Source: a virus. From it: 63,364 nucleotides of DNA. Position 1 is the stretch's first letter; each line of letters starts with the position of its first letter. Position numbers and translations under genes: made by a program. Under the pieces are notes generated by a model. It searched no databases. It worked only from the letters and a program-made list of their open reading frames with translations, and was not told the DNA's origin. The DNA is taken from the IMG/VR virus record IMGVR_UViG_3300034141_000032, positions 1 through 63,364 of that record; one strand, given 5' to 3'. This document shows positions 8,002 through 16,168 of the stretch, piece by piece.

Positions 8002-8405
8002 AGCGCACGACCGAAATGAAGCGGACGCCCATGAAGCAGGGCAAGCCGATGGCACGCGGCACCTCGCGGATGCGCGCCACGAAGCCGGCATCTGAGAAGC
8101 CGAAGCGCGCGGCCCGCGCCACGGGCGAGGACAAGCTGTGTCGCGGCCAACCCTGCTACTTGGCGGTCATCGGCACCTGCACGCGCGACATCGCCACCGT
8201 GGTGCCCTGCCACAGCAACCAGGCCCGGCACGGCAAGGGCACCAGCCTGAAGGCGCTCGACATCTACACAGTACCAGGATGCCGCGCCTGCCATGCTGAG
8301 ATTGATCAAGGCCGACGCTTCACCAAGGCCGAGAAGTTCGCCATCTGGGATGTGGCTTTCGCTAGGTGGGAAGTCGACCGTAGTAAATTGATGACAGTCG
8401 CATGA
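7998..8405 (+). CDS. DUF1364/HNH-superfamily nuclease-like protein
   Basis: A 135-residue protein from the GTG at 7998, which overlaps the upstream stop. The N-terminal ~40 residues are strongly basic (KRTPMKQGKPMARG). The core reads DKLCRGQPCYLAVIGTC, then V-V-P-C-H-S-N, HGKGTSLKALD and VPGCRACHAEIDQG. This Cys/His spacing is typical of DUF1364 (NinG/Rap-like, HNH superfamily) phage proteins with two zinc knuckles and a metal-binding His. Such proteins are thought to act on recombination intermediates. It closes the first early block before the structured leader. Confidence 0.72.
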   Translation: MKRTTEMKRTPMKQGKPMARGTSRMRATKPASEKPKRAARATGEDKLCRGQPCYLAVIGTCTRDIATVVPCHSNQARHGKGTSLKALDIYTVPGCRACHAEIDQGRRFTKAEKFAIWDVAFARWEVDRSKLMTVA

Positions 8406-8435
8406 AATAGTCGCCTTCGATCAATTGTATTGAGG

Positions 8436-8584
8436 TAAAATAAAGCTGTGCTTGGCCGCACGCAAATAAACAGTTGGCATCCACATGCCCCCTCTGCCGG
8501 TACTGTTACCGGTCGGCCAACCTGGAGCAGCAATGCTTCGGGAGAGGGTGGCAGGTGGATGCTTTTCCTTTTCAGGGAGGCATT
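8436..8584 (+). promoter_or_regulatory. Structured leader with terminator-like stem upstream of 8585 gene
   Basis: A -10-like TAAAAT lies at 8436-8441, with no good -35. Downstream, GCATCCAC (8477-8484) pairs with GTGGATGC (8555-8562), and the stem extends inward imperfectly to ~8495/8543. Inside it, CCGGTA-CTGT-TACCGG (8497-8512) forms a perfect hairpin. The long stem is followed at once by TTTTCCTTTT and then AGGGAGG (8574-8580) and the ATG. This looks like an attenuator: a terminator-type stem abutting the ribosome-binding site of the next gene. Confidence 0.5.
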
Positions 8585-8908
8585 ATGATCAAAACCTACG
8601 CCGAACGCAGGCAACTCAGCGACCGCATCGACATCAACTTCATCGACGGCCGCGAAACTGGCGACGATTCCTTCGGGCTAGCCCAGCCACTGGTCTTTGA
8701 GCGCGTCAAGAGCGGCGAGTACCACGGGCACCGCCGGCCGGCGCTGTCGCTGCGCGGGACCGATGCGCAGCAGCTCATGGATCAGCTCTGGCACTGCGGC
8801 CTGCGCCCATCCGAGGGCACCGGTAGCGCTGGCTCGCTGGCTGCCACCGAGCGCCACCTGGCCGACATGAAGAAGATCGCGTTTCACGCGCTGAAGGTGG
8901 CGCCGTGA
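8585..8908 (+). CDS. Hypothetical early protein
   Basis: A 107-residue protein with an excellent AGGGAGG site four bases before the ATG. The same frame is open through the leader to 8474, but the ribosome-binding site fixes the start at 8585. The N-terminal half is beta-rich and charged; the C-terminal half has a helix ending in ERHLADMKKIAFHALK. No family recognised. It is the first gene after the structured leader and overlaps the next gene by four bases. Confidence 0.68.
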   Translation: MIKTYAERRQLSDRIDINFIDGRETGDDSFGLAQPLVFERVKSGEYHGHRRPALSLRGTDAQQLMDQLWHCGLRPSEGTGSAGSLAATERHLADMKKIAFHALKVAP

Positions 8909-9273
8909 AAGCCAGTCTCGAGACACGGGCGCTGGCCGCTTGCCGCGATCTGGTTGCAACCAAAACTGAAGTAGAAAGCCTTGGGCACCTGATTGGCGAC
9001 GCATTGGGCCGCTGCTTCACGGATTGGTATAAGGCACAGCCCGAATGGTCTAACCCGACCGGTCACGAGCCACACCTGAAGGCCGCCTACGCTCCGATCA
9101 TCTACGAATTCGAGGATGAAACCTGCTACCGGGACGAGGCGGCGATCGTCGCCATGCTCGCTGATTGCCCGCACTGCCTAGCAGCGCACAAGGCCATCCA
9201 AGAACGCAAGGTCGCACGCCGCAAGCTGGGCGCCGCGCGCCGCGCTGTGACCATTATCGGGAGGGCTGCATGA
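8905..9273 (+). CDS. Hypothetical protein with CPHC motif
   Basis: A 122-residue, mainly helical protein starting at a GTG that overlaps the upstream stop. The middle contains an aromatic stretch (CFTDWYKAQPEW), and the C-terminal third has ADCPHCLAAHKAIQERK, a C-x2-C-x3-H pattern that could hold a metal, followed by a basic helix. Similar CxxC-plus-basic-helix proteins occur in phage early operons, but no function is known to me. Confidence 0.6.
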   Translation: MKASLETRALAACRDLVATKTEVESLGHLIGDALGRCFTDWYKAQPEWSNPTGHEPHLKAAYAPIIYEFEDETCYRDEAAIVAMLADCPHCLAAHKAIQERKVARRKLGAARRAVTIIGRAA

Positions 9274-9701
9274 GCGAATTCACCAGCCAGGCGGCCCTGT
9301 TCACCTGGGCCCGGCTGCCCACCATCGTCAAAGCCTATCCGGGCATCGACCTGCTCGAAGGGTCCATGAACGGCGTGCGCCTGACCAAGGCCCAGGCCGG
9401 CAAGGCGAAGGCGGCAGGCATGCTCAAGGGCAGCCATGACGTGAAGCTGCCGATCGCGCGCGGCCCATACCGCGGCCTGTCGATCGAGATGAAGTTCGGC
9501 AAGAACACCCTGACCGACGAGCAGAAGTGGTACGGGCAGCGCCTGCGCAATGAGGGCTGGCGCGTGGAAGCGTGCTGGGATTGGGTCGCGGCTCGCAACC
9601 TGGTCATCGAATACCTGACACAGGAAGACTTGTTCGCCGGCACCGGTGGGCTTTGCCATGCGTGCGCTGGTTCGATTTCCACACCAACAAAGACAAAATG
9701 A
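9270..9701 (+). CDS. VRR-NUC domain nuclease
   Basis: A 143-residue protein from the ATG at 9270, which overlaps the upstream stop. It shows the compact VRR-NUC (PD-(D/E)XK superfamily) order: an N-terminal helix with E3 and Q7, G-V-R-L-T-K near residue 35, HDVKLPIARGPYRGLSIEMK with D53 and the E-x-K pair, then Q-K-W-Y-G-Q-R-L-R. These phage nucleases cut structured or nicked DNA. The last ~12 residues come from a sequence element that recurs before the PAPS-reductase gene. It overlaps the methyltransferase start (ATGA). Confidence 0.83.
   Translation: MSEFTSQAALFTWARLPTIVKAYPGIDLLEGSMNGVRLTKAQAGKAKAAGMLKGSHDVKLPIARGPYRGLSIEMKFGKNTLTDEQKWYGQRLRNEGWRVEACWDWVAARNLVIEYLTQEDLFAGTGGLCHACAGSISTPTKTK
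9659..9686 (+). promoter_or_regulatory. Operator-like element before methyltransferase gene
   Basis: TGGTTCGATTTCCACACCA (9668-9686) fits TGGT-N11-ACCA and lies 11 bases before the methyltransferase ATG, inside the end of the VRR-NUC gene. A closely related element precedes the PAPS-reductase gene at 11559-11590. TTCGAT, 17 bases, CAAAAT (ending at 9699) could serve as a weak promoter. Confidence 0.45.
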
Positions 9702-11614
9702 TAACGACAAACCACCCCATCACTTTCGGTAGTGTGTGCTCGGGTATCGAGGCGGTCAGCGTCGCCGTCGAGCCGCTGGGCTGGCAGGCCGTTTGGCTCG
9801 CCGAGATAGAGCCGTCCCCGGCCATAGTGCTGCACCATCACTATCAATCCGGGCGCCCGCTGCACATGCCCGACCCTGACGAGCGCGACCTGGACGAGGA
9901 TGACCGGAAAGCGCGCCGTGCTGCCATCCGCGCCGTGGCCTGGCTGCCGCAGGTGACGACCGGCCCGCGCAACCTGGGCGACTTCACCCGGATTGCCAAC
10001 ATGGTCAGGAACGGTCTCGTCGCGGCACCCGATGTCCTGGTCGGTGGCACCCCTTGCCAAGCATTTTCAATCGCCGGCCTTCGCGCTGGACTTTCTGACG
10101 CGCGCGGCGCGCTCACCCTTGCCTTCGTGGAGCTGGCCAATGCAATTGATGCAACTCGATCTGTTTGCGGAGATGATCCCGCCGTTATCTGGTGGGAAAA
10201 CGTACCAGGCGTCCTCAGTTCCAAAGACAATGCCTTCGGCTGCTTTATTGGAGCGCTTGCCGGCGAAGATTGTGAGCTCGTCGCGCCAGGGGGTAAATGG
10301 CCAAACGCTGGTGTTGTTTATGGACCCCAAAGGGCAGTCGCGTGGCGGGTCACAGATGCCCAATATTTCGGAGTGGCCCAACGACGCCGCCGTGTGTTCG
10401 TTGTCGCAAGTGCTCGAGAAGGGTTCGATCCCGCAGAAGTACTTTTTGAGTTCGATGGCATGCGCCGGGATTCTGCGCCGAGCCGAGAAGCGGGGCAAGA
10501 AGTTGCCGGAACAATTAGCTCGCGCACTACTGGCGGTGGCGGACTCGGCACTGATTTCGAGTGTACTGGAGGACTGCAGCCGGTCGGATCAGGAAATGCT
10601 GACAGTGTAGTGTCCACCCTGGACGCTTCTTATGGGCGTCTTCAAGGCTGTAGCGGGCAGGACGCGAACCATGGGCATAGCCACCTGGTTCCAATTGCGT
10701 TTGGCGGCAACAATACAAGCGGCCCGATTGATGTAGCGCCAGGCTTGAACGCTAATCGTGGCTGCCACAATCCTGGCGACTTTGAAAGCGGGGCGCTACT
10801 GATCCAGCCAGCGCTCTCTGTGGCACTGCGAGGCCGCGATGGCGGTGCAACCGCCGAACTTGGCGGCGAAGTAGCTGGCACGCTTCGTGCAAGCGGCGGC
10901 GGCGGCGGCGATAAGGCGCATGTGCTCGCACCTGTAATTGGATTCAACGCCCAGCAAGATCCTGATTCTTGGATTGATCGCGCCGGGCCGCTGGCGGTCA
11001 ACTCTACCCAGGCACAGGCCGTTTGCTTCTCAAGCAAGGACCACGGCGCTGACGCGACCGTCGAGCTCGCGCCAACCATGCGCGCCATGGGGCACAGCGG
11101 CAGCCACCCGAACGGAGGCGGGCAACTCGCCGTGTGCATTACCGGCGATATCACCCACACCCTCAAGGCCGAAGGCTTCGACGCCAGCGAAGATGGCACC
11201 GGGCGCGGCCAGCCTATTGTTGGAGTGGATCTGGCGCACACTCTTGCGGCAGCCAGAGGCGCCGCATGTTCTCTGGACCCGTCCAGGGAGACATTCCCGA
11301 TCAATAACATGGCTGTCCGCCGCCTCACCCCGCCCGAGTGTGAGCGCCTACAGTCATTCCCAGACAATTACACCCTGGTTCCCATCGCGAAGGTCACGAA
11401 GGCGCGTGCCGAGGCAATTCTGGCAGCAGGCGACCCGGCCGTCCTGATCGGCGACCAGTGGTGGAAGCAGTCCGCCGACGGCCCGCGCTACAAGGCGCTC
11501 GGCAATTCTATGTGCGTCTTCAACATGCGCTGGATCGGGCGCCGCATCGATGCGCGTTTGCGTGCATCAACTGGTTCGATATCCACACCACTTACAACAA
11601 AGGCAACCGCATGA
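9698..11614 (+). CDS. C5 cytosine DNA methyltransferase with long repetitive TRD
   Basis: A 638-residue protein with ordered C5-methyltransferase motifs: I (GSVCSGIEA, residues 11-19), IV (PCQ with nucleophile Cys120), VI (ENV, 167-169), VIII (QRRRR, 228-232), IX (RRLTPPECERLQ, ~541) and X (GNS, ~600). It transfers methyl groups from SAM to cytosine C5, probably shielding phage DNA from host restriction. Between VIII and IX lie ~275 Gly-rich residues, far longer than a usual target-recognition domain, made of repeats of the kind AGTLRASGGGG, APTMRAMG, THTLKAEG, AHTLAAARG. These may be several recognition modules. No restriction partner is nearby. Confidence 0.93.
   Translation: MITTNHPITFGSVCSGIEAVSVAVEPLGWQAVWLAEIEPSPAIVLHHHYQSGRPLHMPDPDERDLDEDDRKARRAAIRAVAWLPQVTTGPRNLGDFTRIANMVRNGLVAAPDVLVGGTPCQAFSIAGLRAGLSDARGALTLAFVELANAIDATRSVCGDDPAVIWWENVPGVLSSKDNAFGCFIGALAGEDCELVAPGGKWPNAGVVYGPQRAVAWRVTDAQYFGVAQRRRRVFVVASAREGFDPAEVLFEFDGMRRDSAPSREAGQEVAGTISSRTTGGGGLGTDFECTGGLQPVGSGNADSVVSTLDASYGRLQGCSGQDANHGHSHLVPIAFGGNNTSGPIDVAPGLNANRGCHNPGDFESGALLIQPALSVALRGRDGGATAELGGEVAGTLRASGGGGGDKAHVLAPVIGFNAQQDPDSWIDRAGPLAVNSTQAQAVCFSSKDHGADATVELAPTMRAMGHSGSHPNGGGQLAVCITGDITHTLKAEGFDASEDGTGRGQPIVGVDLAHTLAAARGAACSLDPSRETFPINNMAVRRLTPPECERLQSFPDNYTLVPIAKVTKARAEAILAAGDPAVLIGDQWWKQSADGPRYKALGNSMCVFNMRWIGRRIDARLRASTGSISTPLTTKATA
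11559..11590 (+). promoter_or_regulatory. Operator-like element before PAPS-reductase gene
   Basis: TGGTTCGATATCCACACCA (11572-11590) matches the element at 9668-9686 in 18 of 19 positions, and TGCGTGC also precedes both. It lies 20 bases before the next ATG, inside the end of the methyltransferase gene. The pair could be operators or scars of cassette insertion. Confidence 0.45.
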
Positions 11615-12732
11615 GCATCATTCACGTCGTATCCGTATCGGGCGGAAAGGACAGCGCCGCCACCCTGCTGCTGGCGATCGAGCGCTTCGGTGCCGACCGG
11701 GTGCGGGGGATCTTCTGCGATACCGGCAACGAGCACGAGGCCGTCTACGCGTACCTGGATTATCTGGAGCGGGCGACTGGCGTCACCATCACACGGCTCA
11801 CTGCCAGCTTTGCCGACGAGATCGCCCGCAAACGCATGTTCATCGCGCGCGACCAGCGCACACGCCGCATTTACAAGCGTGGCCCTAAATTTGACCTGGC
11901 CGGCAACCCAATATGGATCAAAAACAAGGACGGAACAGTCCGGCAATTCCCCGTGTACGAGATTGATGCGCAAGGTTTTCCTACTGCATGGATAACTCAC
12001 TACGAGCCAAGACAGGTTGTGGGATCGGACGGCGGAACAAAGGCTCGCTGGACGAACAAGGCCAAACGCCGCGCCCTGGCCGTCCTGCACCCAACCGGCA
12101 ATCCTTACCTGGACCTGTGCCTGTGGAAGGGTAGGTTCCCGTCGCGTAAGGCACAGTTTTGCACCGAGCACCTGAAGCGCAATATGGCCGTCGACTTCCA
12201 GCTCGGCTTAATCGACGAAGGTAACACCGTCGTGAGCTGGCAGGGCGTGCGCCGCGATGAATCGATGAACCGGCGCAATGCGAAGAAGTATGAGGCGGTC
12301 GGCGGCCGCCTGCACATCTTCCGTCCGCTGGTCGAATGGTCCGCCATGGATGTGTTCGATTATTGCCGCTCCAAAGGCATCGACCCAAACCCGCTGTACA
12401 AGCAGGGCATGGGCCGCGTCGGCTGTATGCCGTGCATTAATGCGAATAAGGGCGAACTCAAGGAAATTGCCGCGCGCTTTCCCGAACACATTTCCAGAAT
12501 TTCGGAATGGGAAGCCTTGGTCGGACAGGCCAGTAAACGAAGCGCCGCAACCTTTATCCCAGCCCCCTGGCGCGGCACCGAGGCCAACAACAAGCAGGAG
12601 CACGCCAGGGAAAATGACATCTACGCAGTCATTGAATGGGCGCAGACCAGCCACGGCGGCAAGCAGTTTTCCCTTTTAACCGCGCTGGACGAGCCGACGG
12701 CCTGCGCATCTGCTTACGGGCTTTGCGAATGA
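11611..12732 (+). CDS. PAPS-reductase/PP-loop family protein
   Basis: A 373-residue protein with the PP-loop SGGKDS at residues 10-15, then GIFCDTGNEHEAVYAYLDYL (substrate-adenylation region), FCTEHLKRN, and a Cys pair at 272/275 (VGCMPC). The family covers PAPS/APS reductases and DndC-type enzymes that move sulfur. Phage copies are widespread and of unproven function. Its place between a DNA methyltransferase and a TGT-like protein suggests nucleic-acid modification rather than sulfate assimilation, which is inference. An insertion around residues 75-140, rich in Lys/Arg, is longer than in canonical reductases. Confidence 0.8.
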   Translation: MSIIHVVSVSGGKDSAATLLLAIERFGADRVRGIFCDTGNEHEAVYAYLDYLERATGVTITRLTASFADEIARKRMFIARDQRTRRIYKRGPKFDLAGNPIWIKNKDGTVRQFPVYEIDAQGFPTAWITHYEPRQVVGSDGGTKARWTNKAKRRALAVLHPTGNPYLDLCLWKGRFPSRKAQFCTEHLKRNMAVDFQLGLIDEGNTVVSWQGVRRDESMNRRNAKKYEAVGGRLHIFRPLVEWSAMDVFDYCRSKGIDPNPLYKQGMGRVGCMPCINANKGELKEIAARFPEHISRISEWEALVGQASKRSAATFIPAPWRGTEANNKQEHARENDIYAVIEWAQTSHGGKQFSLLTALDEPTACASAYGLCE

Positions 12733-12977
12733 ACACCTATACCTACAGTTTCACGCGGCACTGCCCGAACAACGAACTGGTGATCAGCTACTCGCTGACT
12801 ATCGAGGCGCATCACACCATCATGGTCGAGAAGATCGTGCGCACGGTGAAGCGCCTGCCGTACCGCGCCTATCACGAGGAGATCGCCGACACACTGGCCG
12901 TCCTGCTGCCGGGTGTACAGACCTTACGCGCGCATCACCATGGCGTGGATGTCATGACCGTCCGGGGTGGCGCATGA
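12729..12977 (+). CDS. Small hypothetical protein
   Basis: An 82-residue protein, ATGA-coupled on both sides. It looks like a small alpha/beta domain (YSFTRHCPNNELVISYSLTI, then a helix). It has five His in the second half but no clear metal motif. It lies between the PP-loop protein and the TGT-like protein, so it may belong to the same functional unit; nothing more can be read. Confidence 0.6.
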   Translation: MNTYTYSFTRHCPNNELVISYSLTIEAHHTIMVEKIVRTVKRLPYRAYHEEIADTLAVLLPGVQTLRAHHHGVDVMTVRGGA

Positions 12978-13732
12978 TCCACTACCACGGCCTGCCGATC
13001 TGGCCGAACACGGCCGCCGCGCGCGCCATCGGGGGAGGGCATGCGTTCGTTTCCTTCCACCGACCCGAACAGCTCGGTCTGGTCCTGGAGACGGCGTCCA
13101 CGTTCGCGGTCGACAACGGCGCCTTCTCGGCCTGGAAAAGCGGCGAGCCGATCACGGACTGGCAACTGTTCTACGACTGGATCCAGGAGCTGCACCGTTA
13201 CCCGTCTTTCGACTTCGCGGTGATCCCCGACGTGATCGATGGAGACGAGGCGGCAAACGATGCCCTTCTGGACGCCTGGCCATGGCGCGTAGCGGCGCCG
13301 CACGTCGGTGCGCCCGTGTGGCACCTGCATGAGTCCTTGGAGCGCTTGGAGCGGCTGGCGCTGGCCTGGCCGCGCATCTGCCTGGGTAGCTCCGGCGACT
13401 ATGCCAGCATCGGCACGCCGGACTGGTGGAACCGCATGGCCGAGGCGATGGACGTGGTCTGCGACCGCGAGGGCCGGCCAGTGTGCAAGCTGCACGGCCT
13501 GCGCATGCTCAACCCGGATGTATTCACCCGCTTCCCGTTCGCATCGGCCGACAGCACCAACATCGCCCAGAACGTCGGTATCGATCAGAAATGGAAGGGC
13601 ACCTACCTGCCCGTGAACAAGGACGCGCGCGCCATGGTGCTGCGCGAGCGGATCGAGGCGCAGCAATCAATCACCTTCTGGAGCCGGGCAGCGAACCCGA
13701 TCCAGGAATCACTTTTCGGGGCAGTGGCATGA
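12974..13732 (+). CDS. TGT-like TIM-barrel protein (DpdA-like candidate)
   Basis: A 252-residue protein of alternating strand/helix character. VDNGAFSAW (~residue 47) resembles the catalytic-Asp strand of tRNA-guanine transglycosylases (D-S-G-G-F/Y-Q). AVIPDVIDG, VWHLHES, RICLGSSGDYAS and FPFASADSTNIAQN follow in an order expected of barrel strands, the last with an Asp placed like the second TGT active-site Asp. Phage DpdA proteins of this superfamily insert 7-deazaguanines into DNA. No queuosine-precursor genes are seen in the window, so it would need a host precursor. The family assignment is by eye and could be wrong. Confidence 0.5.
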   Translation: MIHYHGLPIWPNTAAARAIGGGHAFVSFHRPEQLGLVLETASTFAVDNGAFSAWKSGEPITDWQLFYDWIQELHRYPSFDFAVIPDVIDGDEAANDALLDAWPWRVAAPHVGAPVWHLHESLERLERLALAWPRICLGSSGDYASIGTPDWWNRMAEAMDVVCDREGRPVCKLHGLRMLNPDVFTRFPFASADSTNIAQNVGIDQKWKGTYLPVNKDARAMVLRERIEAQQSITFWSRAANPIQESLFGAVA

Positions 13733-14595
13733 ATTATTATTCCCACCATATTGGCGACTTCGACCGCGCGACACGCCATTTGACCAGGCTCGAGCGCAGC
13801 ATCTATCGCGACCTGCTGGACGTCTATTATGACACCGAGGAGCCGTTGACCCTGGATCTGGCAGCGCTTTGCCGGAAGATCATCGCGCGTGGCAACGAGG
13901 AAGTAACGGCCGTTGAGCAGACGTTGAACGAGTTCTTCACGAAAACTCCAACGGGCTGGTATCACGAGCGCTGCGAGGAGGAGTTGGAAGCCTACAGGTC
14001 GTCTACCAGTCAGAAATCGGTCGCTGGCAAGGCTTCTGCTGCCAAAAGAGCATTAAAACGACAACAGGCGATGAACGGAATTCCAACGACCGTTGCAACG
14101 TCCGTTGAACAGCCGAGCAACGGCACTCCAACTAACCAAGAACCAATAACCAATAACCATAAACCAGAAGACAAAGACAAGGGCGCTGCCGCGCCCGATG
14201 GTTCGGCAGGGCAGGGGGATGCTGCCGGGGAGAAGCCCGCAAAAGCTGCCGCAATTGGCTTGCCCGACTGGATGCCGCTCGACGCCTGGGCCGGATACCT
14301 GGAGATGCGCAAGAAGCAGAAGAAGCCGCCGACCGCGCGCGCCGTGGAGCTGTTGATCGGCGTGCTGGGCAAGATGCGTGATGCTGGGCACGATGTAGCC
14401 TTGAGCCTGGATACGTCGACGAAGAACTGCTGGACCGACGTGTACGTGCCGCGGGGAGAGGATCGGCGCGGCTCGACGTCCGTAACCAGCGGCATGATGC
14501 GCCCGAACGGGACGGACCACACCAGCAGCGACGAAGCGATGAAGCAGAGCATGGCAAAGCACAACGTCAAAGTTGACGGCAACTTGGATTTTTGA
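13729..14595 (+). CDS. DUF1376-type replication protein
   Basis: A 288-residue protein. The N-terminal ~100 residues match DUF1376 (YdaU-like): MNYYSHHIGDFDRATRHLTRLERSIYRDLLDVYY begins the family's typical opening, here residues 1-34. A low-complexity Asn/Pro/Ala linker follows, then a C-terminal ~80-residue helical domain (WMPLDAWAGYLEMRKKQKK) like the C-domains of phage O-type replication proteins. Directly upstream of the DnaC-like loader, this is the place of an origin-binding initiator, though origin iterons are not evident within it. The start overlaps the previous stop (ATGA). Confidence 0.78.
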   Translation: MNYYSHHIGDFDRATRHLTRLERSIYRDLLDVYYDTEEPLTLDLAALCRKIIARGNEEVTAVEQTLNEFFTKTPTGWYHERCEEELEAYRSSTSQKSVAGKASAAKRALKRQQAMNGIPTTVATSVEQPSNGTPTNQEPITNNHKPEDKDKGAAAPDGSAGQGDAAGEKPAKAAAIGLPDWMPLDAWAGYLEMRKKQKKPPTARAVELLIGVLGKMRDAGHDVALSLDTSTKNCWTDVYVPRGEDRRGSTSVTSGMMRPNGTDHTSSDEAMKQSMAKHNVKVDGNLDF

Positions 14596-14604
14596 GGGGG
14601 TGGG

Positions 14605-15348
14605 ATGGAACAGATCGGCGAAATTCTGAAGGACTTCCGCGAGCGCGGCTTCAACGAGGTTGAGGGCACCTGCGAGAAGCACGGCGCCAGCAAGGCGCTG
14701 ATGATGGGCGGCGAGCCCTGGCGCTGCGGCAAGTGCCTGGAAGCCGCTATGGCGGCCGATACGCGCGAGCAATGGCTTGCCGAGCGCAACAAGACCCTGG
14801 TGCAGATCGCGCACCTGCCGGCGAAGTTCATGGGCAAGACCTGGCCGGCCGGCACCGACGAGCAAAAGGCGGCGCGCGCCATGGTTCGCACGTTCTGGAA
14901 TTTCTTCGTCAGCGGCAAGGCATGGGGCGCGCTGATATTTATCGGCAAGACTGGCACCGGCAAGACATGGCTGGCTACCGAGTTCGCAGAGTCGCTGATC
15001 CGCAAACTGTCGAAGTCGGTGCGCTACGTGACGGCTCAGGGCATCGTCAGCGAGATCCAGGCGTCCTACGGCAAGGACGGCAAGAGCGAGGAGTCGGAAA
15101 TCGATCGCTTCGTGCAGTACGACCTGCTGATCATCGACGAGATCGACGTTAAACGGAACACCGACAATGCGAACCTGCTACTGACCGAGGTCATCAACCG
15201 GCGCTACAGCAACGAGAAGCCGGTGCTGGTCATCACCAACCAGGCGCTGGACAACCTGGAGCAGTTCGTCGGTGATCGCGTGTTCAGCAGGCTTCACGAG
15301 AACGCCTTCGTTTGCTCGTTCGGGTGGCCTGACTTCCGGCGCGGGTAG
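14605..15348 (+). CDS. dnaC: DnaC-like AAA+ helicase loader
   Basis: A 247-residue ATPase. The N-terminal domain has a zinc-binding-like C23-x2-H26 ... C41-x2-C44. The AAA+ core has Walker A GKTGTGKT (residues 114-121), Walker B LLIIDE (174-179), sensor-type segments VLVITNQALD and an Arg finger region near DRVFSRL. This is the phage/bacterial DnaC/IstB group that loads replicative helicase. GGGGGTGGG precedes the ATG. Following the DUF1376 protein, it completes a lambda O/P-like replication pair dependent on host DnaB. Confidence 0.9.
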   Translation: MEQIGEILKDFRERGFNEVEGTCEKHGASKALMMGGEPWRCGKCLEAAMAADTREQWLAERNKTLVQIAHLPAKFMGKTWPAGTDEQKAARAMVRTFWNFFVSGKAWGALIFIGKTGTGKTWLATEFAESLIRKLSKSVRYVTAQGIVSEIQASYGKDGKSEESEIDRFVQYDLLIIDEIDVKRNTDNANLLLTEVINRRYSNEKPVLVITNQALDNLEQFVGDRVFSRLHENAFVCSFGWPDFRRG

Positions 15349-15356
15349 CGATGCTA

Positions 15357-15384
15357 TTGTCATCTAACATTCGATAGCGACAAT
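15357..15384 (+). promoter_or_regulatory. Candidate promoter before 15473 gene
   Basis: TTGTCA (15357-15362) and GACAAT (15379-15384) are 16 bases apart in the 124-bp gap after the helicase loader. No TGGT-N11-ACCA site overlaps it, so it may be used when the operator-bound promoters are shut. Confidence 0.4.
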
Positions 15385-15472
15385 CAATCCACGCATCGGT
15401 GCTTATCGGTAATAATGACAACAGCATTAAACGAATAGCCAGTCGTCGGCTGGCAACTAACCAGGGAGCATC

Positions 15473-16168
15473 ATGGAACAACTTAAACAAGCCGTAGCAG
15501 CAGCATTTGACAACGTGGTCGCCAGCGGCGCGATCGAGGCAGCCATCGAGAAGCAGCTGGCCAGCACCATCGAATCCCTCGTCAGGGACCAGTTCACCCG
15601 CTACGGCGACTTCGGTAAGGCCCTTGAGGCGAAGGTGTCCGAGCTCGTGCAGATCGACCTGGTTGCAATCGACATGCCATCCTACAGCGACCTGGTCGGC
15701 AAGATCATCAAGCGCCAGGTCGAGGCCAGCATGCAGGGCCCGTTCGCGGTCAAGCTGGAGAAGAACATCGCCAGCCTGCTCGAAGTGGCGCCGGCAGAGA
15801 TCACGCTGGAGAAGCTGCTCGACAGCTTCGTCGAGCACAACAAGGACTATTGCGGCGACGGCCGCATGTGGGGCAAGCCATTCACGCTGCACATCGAAGA
15901 TCGCGACCGCGACTTCGTCGACATCTACCTGGACAAGGAAGAGCGCACGCCGAAGCAGGACTGCGAGATCAAGTTCAGCTTGTACGCTGGCAAGGTCTAT
16001 AACGTGAAATTCGGCCACAAGGACATGGAGAAGACCTTGTTCACCGGCGGCATCTACAATTTCGAGCGCGAGCTGTTCCAACTGTTCACGGCGCAGAGCC
16101 GGCTGATCGTCCCAGTCGACGCTCACCCGGACGACTTCGAGACCACGTTCCCGGATCCATCGGAATAA
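15473..16168 (+). CDS. Hypothetical phage protein
   Basis: A 231-residue acidic protein of unrecognised family. The first ~125 residues are helical and amphipathic (MEQLKQAVAAAFDNVVASG onward); the rest is beta-rich with KPFTLHIEDRDRDFVDIYLD and YAGKVYNVKFGHKD. Two-domain proteins of this look appear in early regions of large phages, without known role. GGGAGCATC precedes the ATG. Together with the candidate promoter upstream it may start a separate transcription unit for the small-gene cluster that follows. Confidence 0.7.
   Translation: MEQLKQAVAAAFDNVVASGAIEAAIEKQLASTIESLVRDQFTRYGDFGKALEAKVSELVQIDLVAIDMPSYSDLVGKIIKRQVEASMQGPFAVKLEKNIASLLEVAPAEITLEKLLDSFVEHNKDYCGDGRMWGKPFTLHIEDRDRDFVDIYLDKEERTPKQDCEIKFSLYAGKVYNVKFGHKDMEKTLFTGGIYNFERELFQLFTAQSRLIVPVDAHPDDFETTFPDPSE

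Noticed and set aside
14100-14170. Repeated aaccaataacc pattern as a possible CRISPR-like or iteron array
   Set aside because: It is a short low-complexity Asn/Pro-coding linker in the DUF1376 gene with no regular spacer or repeat length.
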